From Clostridiales bacterium (GTDB lineage Bacteria > Bacillota > Clostridia > Lachnospirales > Lachnospiraceae), in NCBI GenBank assembly GCA_029007845.1, contig JAQXIP010000014.1, forward strand, positions 1 to 49,437: a stretch of DNA of 49,437 bases, given 5' to 3'. Position numbers and translations under genes: made by a program. The notes beneath the pieces are model-generated. The model was not told where the DNA came from. It ran no database searches and saw only the letters and a program-made list of their open reading frames with translations. Position 1 is the first letter of the stretch. Every line of letters starts with the position of its first letter. Below, piece after piece: positions 44,190 to 49,437 of this stretch.

Positions 44190-44386
44190 ATATTAAGATG
44201 TTGGGGTCAAAAGGTCTTTTGACCCCATGATGCCTACGAATTGCTACGCACTTCGTGATCTCGCAATTCTAAAACATTCGAAATCCGCCCTGTTCGGGCT
44301 AATTTCTTATGTTTTACGGGTCATAATGTCATGCTTTTTCATGCAAGCATGAAACGTATGGCCTTTTGACCCTGGCATCATATTAA
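44190..44386. repeat. family-1 miniature element, copy C, with target duplication
   Basis: The element spans 44197-44379 (183 bases) with GATGTTGGGGTCAAAAGG at the left and its partner CCTTTTGACCCTGGCATC at the right; ATATTAA lies directly outside both ends. The sequence differs widely from copies A and B, yet the same arms pair: AAAACAT/ATGTTTT replaces ACACACAT/ATGTGTGT, TTTCATGC/GCATGAAA replaces TCCTGC/GCAGGA, and GCCC/GGGC replaces GATTTTC/GAAAATC. It lies between malE and malF. Confidence 0.85.
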
Positions 44387-44407
44387 ACTATGTTACTTAC
44401 ATTCGGT

Positions 44408-45820
44408 TTACTGACCATTTGCACTTGCGTACTCAGATGCCCAGTTCTCTTTTGTTGCAGTTACGACTGAATTCCAGTCAGCATTGCCATTTACATACTC
44501 AAGTAATGCAGAACCTACTGCTTTCTTGAAGTTCTCGCTTGGGAATGCTGTAAATGCCCAAGGTACACTTGTAACACCATCTTTGCTCATCCAGTTCATA
44601 ACTTCTTTTGCTAATGGATCTGCTGGTTTCTCATCATCTTCAAAGGTGTTGAATGGTGCGATGAATCCTAAGTCACCAGATACATATCCTTTACCGGTAT
44701 CGCTGGTGAACAGCCATGTGATAAAGTCGATAGATGCCTGCTGATCTTCAGCACTTGCATTTTTGTTAACTGCGAAGAAGTTCTCAGTACCAACACATAA
44801 ACCTCTGGAAGAATCATTTGCGCTGCCTGTGTAGATTGGAAGCATCTTGATCTGGTCTTCTTTTACAACGTTTCCATCAACGCCGCTGATCTGACCCCAG
44901 CCCCAGTTACCATTCTGAACCATTGCACACTGTCCAAGTGCGAACTCAGCCATGGACTGATCAACTGTTTTACCAGAAAGTAATGTACTCTTTGTGCAGG
45001 AGTTGTTGGTGTATAAGTCAAAGATGTTCTTATACTCGTCTGCATATTTGAACTCGATTTCTTTGCTTGCAAGACCTGCAAGAACAGGGCTTGAGTAATC
45101 TGTCTTCTCAGCGAATTCCTCTTCAAGAGGCAGGTTTAATCAGTGTGTCTGCCATCTCCAGTCTTCACCGGAAGCGAAGGATGTGCTGGCGAATACACCT
45201 TTGATTCCTAATGCATCTGCATTTGCCTGCATATCTTCAACAACTTCTTTCAGAGAAGCGAAGTCTTTGATGTCATCCATAGAAGCAGCTGCTGCTTTCT
45301 TGGAATCTAATGCAAAGTACTTGTCCATGATCTCATTGTTGTAGATGATACCATAACCTTCTACTGCGTATGGGATACCATAAACGCCGCCGTCATCTCC
45401 GGTTACTGCCAGAGACTGATCAGATAATTTGCTGTAAAGTTCTGTGTCTTTCAGATCTGCACAGTAATCTTTCCAGTTCTGGTATCCTACTGGTCCGTTA
45501 ATCTGGAACAGGGTAGGTGCATCTGATTTTGCAATCTCAGATTTCAGTGTTGACTCGTACTCACCACTTGCTGCGGTTTTAACTTTAACTTCTACACCGG
45601 TCTCTGCTTTGTAATCTGCTGCTACTTTCTCATAAACATCAGCGATTTCAGGTTTGAAGTTTAAGTAATAAACTTTTCCAGTCTTTCCTGAGGAGCTTCC
45701 TCCTGCAGAGCCGGAAGGACCAGCTGTTGAACCTGAATTAGAGCCACCGCATCCAGACAGCATACCAACGATCATTGCTGCTGAAAGTGCAAGAGCTGCT
45801 ACTTTTCTCATTTTTCTCAT
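44408..45820 (-). pseudogene. malE: maltodextrin-binding lipoprotein MalE, split by an in-frame TGA
   Basis: A single frame of 471 codons codes for a whole solute-binding protein but holds TGA at 45140-45142, codon 227. Before it, a lipoprotein signal (AALALSAAMIVGMLSGC, Cys 24) and a ligand-binding lobe end in GEDWRWQTH; after it the same frame continues LNLPLEEEFAEK and then TVDQSMAEFALGQCAMVQNGNW to a normal C-terminus. In relatives the site reads WRWQTHL-x-NLP, so the stop replaces a Leu codon (TTA to TGA is one change). No frameshift is needed. Either transport by this operon is impaired in this strain or the base is a sequence error. Other genes in the window end in TGA, so the code is standard. 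Confidence 0.85.
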
Positions 45821-45876
45821 TTTTTATCGTTCCTTTCTCATAAAGAAATATTCGGAAAACTGATTCCTCTCTCCTT

Positions 45877-45930
45877 CGGAATCGTTTTCGGTTGTACACT
45901 TATAGTATCATCTTATCTAAAATAAATCAA
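45877..45930 (-). promoter_or_regulatory. malE operon promoter with LacI-type operator
   Basis: On the minus strand TTGATT (45925-45930), 17 bases, TACTAT (45902-45907), then CCGAAAACGATTCCG (45877-45891), a CG-centred near-palindrome of the kind LacI/GalR regulators bind, placed just after the start site where a bound repressor would block polymerase. A similar but imperfect GGAAAACTGATTCC follows at 45854-45867. The LacI-family gene in the operon is the likely ligand. Confidence 0.65.
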
Positions 45931-46026
45931 TCTTTTTTTGTTCACAATTCATAAAAACCGCAAAATGACACATATTTCATCTCTATTTTTGTACAAAATA
46001 TACAAAAAACCGCCTTTTTTTGCCAT

Positions 46027-46072
46027 AAAAAAAATGCCTTCTTCCATCAAATAGAACAAAAAAGGCATTTTT
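46027..46072 (-). terminator. terminator of the pan/coaBC operon
   Basis: AAAAATGCCTT pairs with AAGGCATTTTT across a 22-base loop on the minus strand, followed by T8. It lies about 80 bases past the coaBC stop. Confidence 0.8.
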
Positions 46073-46083
46073 CCTATCTTTTT

Positions 46084-46100
46084 CCCGAAACCGTTTCCGG
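46084..46100. promoter_or_regulatory. cre-like/LacI-family operator palindrome
   Basis: CCGAAACCGTTTCCGG, with an inner GAAACCGTTTC, resembles the CcpA cre site and LacI-family operators. It lies between coaBC and its terminator, about 190 bases upstream of the malE promoter -10. It could be an upstream operator for the mal operon or a catabolite site; position alone cannot decide. Confidence 0.45.
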
Positions 46101-46147
46101 TTTTTATCGCATGTTTTTCAGATTGCGGGAGCACGAAGTTTTAACGA

Positions 46148-47341
46148 TTACCCCCGGCATCTTACGATTTCTGTCAAAAGTACCTCTGCGACCTGCTCCT
46201 TTGACATTAATTCCATTTCCTGCACCCGGCTTTCTGTAATCAGGGTAACAACATTGGTATCCGTGCCAAATCCTGCGCCTTCCACCTTTAAGTTATTGGC
46301 AACAATCATATCCGCATGTTTGTTAGCAAGTTTTTTACGGGAATTCTCCACCAGATTCTGGGTTTCCATGGAGAATCCACAGAGAAACTGTCCTTCTCTT
46401 TTATGCTCCCCAAGCCACGCAAGGATATCTTTTGTCCGCACAAGCGGAATGGAAAGATCCCCGTCTGTTTTCTTGATTTTTTCATCGCTCACAGTAGCCG
46501 GCGTATAATCTGCCACCGCTGCAGTCTTTATTATAATGTCCTGATCACTGCTTACTCCGGTTACCGCCTGAAACATTTCCTCTGCACTGGTGACCGGAAT
46601 CATTTTCACGAACGGAACCGGAGGAAGTGCCGTCTTACCGCTTACAAGCGTAACTTCCGCTCCCCGTTCCATGGCACACCGGGCTATGGCATACCCCATC
46701 TTTCCGGTGGAATGGTTGGAAATATACCGGACCGGATCAATCGGCTCCATCGTGGCACCTGCTGTCACAAGTACCTTTTTCCCGGCCAGATCCTTTTCAT
46801 GTGCCAGTTCCCGGCGGATATAATCCATAAGCACCTCTTCCGATGGGAGTTTTCCCGCACCGGTATCTCCACAGGCAAGATAACCGCATGCCGGAGAGAT
46901 GATTTCCATTCCATAATGCTTAAGTGTCTTTAAATTATCCTGCACAACCGGATTTTCATACATATTTGTGTTCATTGCCGGTGCAATCAGTTTTTTACAC
47001 CTGCATGCCATAACGGTCGTCGTCAGCATATCATCTGCGATTCCATGAGCAAGCTTTCCGATCACATTCGCCGAAGCCGGTGCCACCAGCACAAGATCTG
47101 CCTGTTTTGCAAGTGACACATGTTCTACCTGAAATTCAAAATTCCGGTCAAATGTATCCATCAGGCATTTATGTGAAGTTAATGTCTCGAAGGTAATGGG
47201 ATTAATAAAATTCGCTGCATTCTTTGTCATTAACACATGAACCTGTGCATGCTGCTTCACAAGCATGCTCGCCAGATTGGCAATCTTATAAGCTGCAATA
47301 CTTCCTGTCACGCCAAGAAGAATGGTCTTTCCCTTTAACAT
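46148..47341 (-). CDS. coaBC: bifunctional phosphopantothenoylcysteine decarboxylase/synthetase
   Basis: 397 residues from MLKGKTILLGVTGSIAAYK; a longer frame to 47386 is not typical and would cover the panD stop. The CoaC flavoprotein half has the active His in EHVSLAKQADLVLVAPASAN, NTNMYENP and the ACGDTGAGKLPS block. The CoaB half (from about 185) has GATMEPIDPVRYISNHSTGKMG and DIIIKTAAVADY. It makes phosphopantetheine from phosphopantothenate and cysteine. It follows panD by 37 bases and closes the pathway operon. Confidence 0.96.
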   Translation of the reverse strand: MLKGKTILLGVTGSIAAYKIANLASMLVKQHAQVHVLMTKNAANFINPITFETLTSHKCLMDTFDRNFEFQVEHVSLAKQADLVLVAPASANVIGKLAHGIADDMLTTTVMACRCKKLIAPAMNTNMYENPVVQDNLKTLKHYGMEIISPACGYLACGDTGAGKLPSEEVLMDYIRRELAHEKDLAGKKVLVTAGATMEPIDPVRYISNHSTGKMGYAIARCAMERGAEVTLVSGKTALPPVPFVKMIPVTSAEEMFQAVTGVSSDQDIIIKTAAVADYTPATVSDEKIKKTDGDLSIPLVRTKDILAWLGEHKREGQFLCGFSMETQNLVENSRKKLANKHADMIVANNLKVEGAGFGTDTNVVTLITESRVQEMELMSKEQVAEVLLTEIVRCRG

Positions 47342-47378
47342 AACAAAGCCACCTTTCCTTTGTCTGAGTGTCTGACAA

Positions 47379-47765
47379 TTATTCACTTAACTGTCCATGC
47401 TTCTCATAACGGGCTACCTGGCGAATCTGATTTTTATCGTCTACAAATACTACATACGGTTTATGCCCTTTCGCTTCTTCCGGTGTCATCTCGCAGTATG
47501 CCATCAATATGACTTTATCTCCTACAGACACCTGCCTTGCAGCCGCACCGTTTAAGCAGATCATTCCACTGCCCGGTTCTCCTGCAATGGTATATGTCTC
47601 AAAACGGTTCCCGTTATTCACATCCACGATCTGTACTTTTTCATATTCCAGAATTCCCGCTGCATCCATCAATACCGGATCTACTGTAATGCTTCCTACA
47701 TAATCAAGCTCTGCCTGAACCACTGTAGCGCGGTGAATCTTTCCTTTTAACATGGTAATATTCAT
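47379..47765 (-). CDS. panD: aspartate 1-decarboxylase proenzyme
   Basis: 128 residues from [15 protein letters not shown]; the ATG at 47753 is an alternative. Self-cleavage at Gly24-Ser25 in YVGSITVD makes the pyruvoyl cofactor; NGAAARQV and VILMAYCEM are family blocks. It supplies beta-alanine for PanC. AAGGAG precedes the ATG closely. A longer frame to 47810 overlaps panC and is rejected. Confidence 0.96.
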   Translation of the reverse strand: MNITMLKGKIHRATVVQAELDYVGSITVDPVLMDAAGILEYEKVQIVDVNNGNRFETYTIAGEPGSGMICLNGAAARQVSVGDKVILMAYCEMTPEEAKGHKPYVVFVDDKNQIRQVARYEKHGQLSE

Positions 47766-47781
47766 AGACTCCTTCCTTTCT

Positions 47782-48630
47782 TTAAATATCTGTGAGAATA
47801 AAGTTATCAATCAGGCGGGTTTTCCCGAAGTATACCGCAACGGCTGCAAGAACAGAACCTTTGATTGTCTCGATTGGCTCAATCGTTTCAAAATCAACAA
47901 TCTCCACATAATCAATCTTTGCCAGCGGTTCCGCTTCAATCCGTTTTTTAATCGTCTCTCTTACTTTTTCTGCACTGCGCTCTCCCTCAAGCACCATCTG
48001 TTTTCCTTCTTCCAGAGCTTTGTGAAGAACAGGAGCTGCCTCGCGCAGTTCCTTTGTCAGATAGGTATTACGGGAGCTTTTTGCCAGTCCGTCTTCCTCA
48101 CGGATAATCGGACAGCCAACGATTTCAATGTCAAAATTTAAGTCCCGGACCATCCGGCGGATGACTGCAAGCTGCTGGGCATCTTTTTCTCCAAAATAAG
48201 CCCGGTCCGGATTCACAATTAAGAACAATTTGCTCACTACCGTACACACACCGCTGAAATGAATTGGTCTAGTTTTTCCACACAGATTCTTTGTCAACGC
48301 CCGCATATCCACAAAGGTGCATGCATCTTTGGCATACATTTCTTCCGGCTCCGGATGAAAGATCAGATCTGCCCCTGCTTTTTCACACAATGCTGCGTCT
48401 CTCTCCAAGTCTCTCGGATAACTTTCCAGATCTTCATTTGGTGCAAACTGGGTAGGATTCACAAAATCGCTTACCACCACCCGGTCGTTTTCTTTCACTG
48501 CCCGTTCAATCAGGCTCTGATGCCCTTCATGCAGATATCCCATTGTAGGCACAAGCCCCACGCTCAGCCCTTCTTTTTTCCATGCCTTTACCTGTTCTCT
48601 TACTTCCGCAATCGTTTTAACAATATTCAT
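47782..48630 (-). CDS. panC: pantothenate synthetase
   Basis: 282 residues. [15 protein letters not shown] (HIGH-type ATP site), [39 protein letters not shown] and a KSSRN motif are diagnostic. It joins pantoate and beta-alanine using ATP. It lies between panB and panD. Confidence 0.97.
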   Translation of the reverse strand: MNIVKTIAEVREQVKAWKKEGLSVGLVPTMGYLHEGHQSLIERAVKENDRVVVSDFVNPTQFAPNEDLESYPRDLERDAALCEKAGADLIFHPEPEEMYAKDACTFVDMRALTKNLCGKTRPIHFSGVCTVVSKLFLIVNPDRAYFGEKDAQQLAVIRRMVRDLNFDIEIVGCPIIREEDGLAKSSRNTYLTKELREAAPVLHKALEEGKQMVLEGERSAEKVRETIKKRIEAEPLAKIDYVEIVDFETIEPIETIKGSVLAAVAVYFGKTRLIDNFILTDI

Positions 48631-48655
48631 CTGACCATTCCTGCCTTTCCTGCTT

Positions 48656-49437
48656 CTAATATAATTTGTTCAGTACTTCTTCATCCATGGCAAAGGTATG
48701 CTCTTTGGCCGGGAAAACGCCCTCCTGCACTTCTTCCACATACTCTTTAAATGCAGCCTTCATCTCTTCCCCAATCTTTCGGTACTGCTTCACAAATTTT
48801 GGTGCAAATCCCGAATACATTCCAAGCATATCCTGATATACAAGAACCTGTCCGTCACAGCCGGCTCCAGCTCCAATTCCAATCGTCGGAATTCCTGCTC
48901 TCTCGGTGATGAGAGTTGCAAGAGGTGCCGGAATACATTCCAGAACAAGGGCAAATGCCCCCGCTTCTTCTACCAGTTTTGCATCCTCCAATAGTTTTCT
49001 GGCTGCTTCTTCTCCTTTTCCCTGAACCCGGAAACCGCCAAACGCATGAATCGACTGCGGGGTCAGCCCCAGATGCCCTACAACCGGAATCGAGGCATCC
49101 ACAATCGCACGGATCTGCTCTGCTACAGCCGCTCCTCCTTCCAGTTTCACAGCCTGTGCCCCGCCTTCCTTAATCAGACGGCCTGCATTCACTACCGCAT
49201 CATACACGGATGTCTGATAAGACATAAACGGCATATCTGCTACTACAAGGGCATCTTTTGCTCCCCTTGTAACTGCTTTTGTGTGATGAATCATGTCTTC
49301 CATCGTAACCGGTATCGTATCCTCATACCCGAGCATCACATTCCCAAGGGAATCTCCCACAAGGATAGAATTCACTCCCGCCTCGTCAATCAGCCTTGCC
49401 GTAGAACAATCATACGCTGTCAGCATCGTTAATTTTT
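48656..49437 (-). CDS. panB: 3-methyl-2-oxobutanoate hydroxymethyltransferase (5' end outside window)
   Basis: At least 256 residues to [18 protein letters not shown], with the frame open to the window edge (KLT before that Met), so the true start lies beyond 49437. [16 protein letters not shown] (metal Asp), [17 protein letters not shown] and [11 protein letters not shown] are diagnostic PanB motifs. It makes ketopantoate from ketoisovalerate and methylene-tetrahydrofolate, the first step of pantothenate synthesis, and heads the panB-panC-panD-coaBC run as far as can be seen. Confidence 0.96.
   Translation of the reverse strand, partial: KLTMLTAYDCSTARLIDEAGVNSILVGDSLGNVMLGYEDTIPVTMEDMIHHTKAVTRGAKDALVVADMPFMSYQTSVYDAVVNAGRLIKEGGAQAVKLEGGAAVAEQIRAIVDASIPVVGHLGLTPQSIHAFGGFRVQGKGEEAARKLLEDAKLVEEAGAFALVLECIPAPLATLITERAGIPTIGIGAGAGCDGQVLVYQDMLGMYSGFAPKFVKQYRKIGEEMKAAFKEYVEEVQEGVFPAKEHTFAMDEEVLNKLY

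Noticed and set aside
44408-44953. The malE 3' part as a separate 181-residue gene
   Set aside because: The frame continues upstream without interruption to the TGA at 45140, and the sequence is the second lobe of the same binding protein.
45140-45142. TGA in malE read as selenocysteine or recoded codon
   Set aside because: The site is a Leu position in the family, no SECIS-like hairpin follows, and other genes here end in TGA.
47342-47386. Longer coaBC start at 47386
   Set aside because: The extra 15 residues overlap the panD stop and are not found in the family; MLKGKTILLGVTGS is the usual start.

Overview
This window looks like chromosome from an anaerobic, endospore-forming Firmicute, most likely family Lachnospiraceae. 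The evidence is the sporulation genes (spoIIE, yabP, yabQ, spoVT, spoVG), split GlgC/GlgD glycogen synthesis, the long (390-residue) Prs, AGGAGG-type ribosome sites with some TTG and GTG starts, and gene order. No species is claimed. Nearly everything is on the minus strand; only murC, the DnaD-like gene, the helicase loader and prs are on plus.

Layout from left to right. (1) 1-2.3 kb is an AT-rich accessory segment: a remnant of a type I restriction methylase (HsdM), then a translationally coupled ATPase + TOPRIM pair resembling a split OLD nuclease. It ends at the 3' side of a tRNA-Leu(UAA) gene, and tRNA-Tyr(GUA) follows. (2) 2.8-11.3 kb holds an HD-GYP c-di-GMP phosphodiesterase with a large sensory part, and an operon of a cytoplasmic GH13 amylase-type enzyme, a 7TM protein without a kinase domain, a histidine kinase and a NarL-type regulator. 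(3) 11.6-27.2 kb matches the Bacillus spoVG-pth-mfd-spoVT-yabO-yabP-yabQ-divIC-spoIIE-tilS-hpt-ftsH region in gene order, with hup inserted and no mazG or fin visible. (4) 27.2-29.6 kb is glgC-glgD, reading into spoVG. (5) 29.9-34.9 kb is the plus-strand block murC, DnaD-like, DnaC/DnaI-like and prs, with a dense cluster of DnaA boxes after murC. (6) 34.9-45.8 kb is a class A PBP and a maltodextrin operon malE-malF-malG-malQ-lacI-glgP whose malE is cut by one in-frame TGA. (7) 46.1-49.4 kb is panB-panC-panD-coaBC (pantothenate to CoA); panB runs off the right edge.

The genes converge on alpha-glucan economy: import (MalEFG), disproportionation (MalQ), phosphorolysis (GlgP), an intracellular GH13 enzyme with its own sensing proteins, and storage (GlgCD). 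This sits beside sporulation and cell-envelope genes.

The least expected content is non-coding. Two families of small inverted-repeat elements are scattered between genes. Family 1 (GAT...ATC ends, 7-9 bp target duplications, four copies) folds into a chain of hairpins whose stems keep pairing between copies through compensatory changes. One copy supplies the last codons and stop of a HAD phosphatase gene, and a 36-bp minimal copy sits in the murC leader. Family 2 has GTAACAGTTCAGC ends. These elements, the split-OLD pair, the membrane-domain-less SpoIIE and the GH13-linked signalling operon are the main leads.
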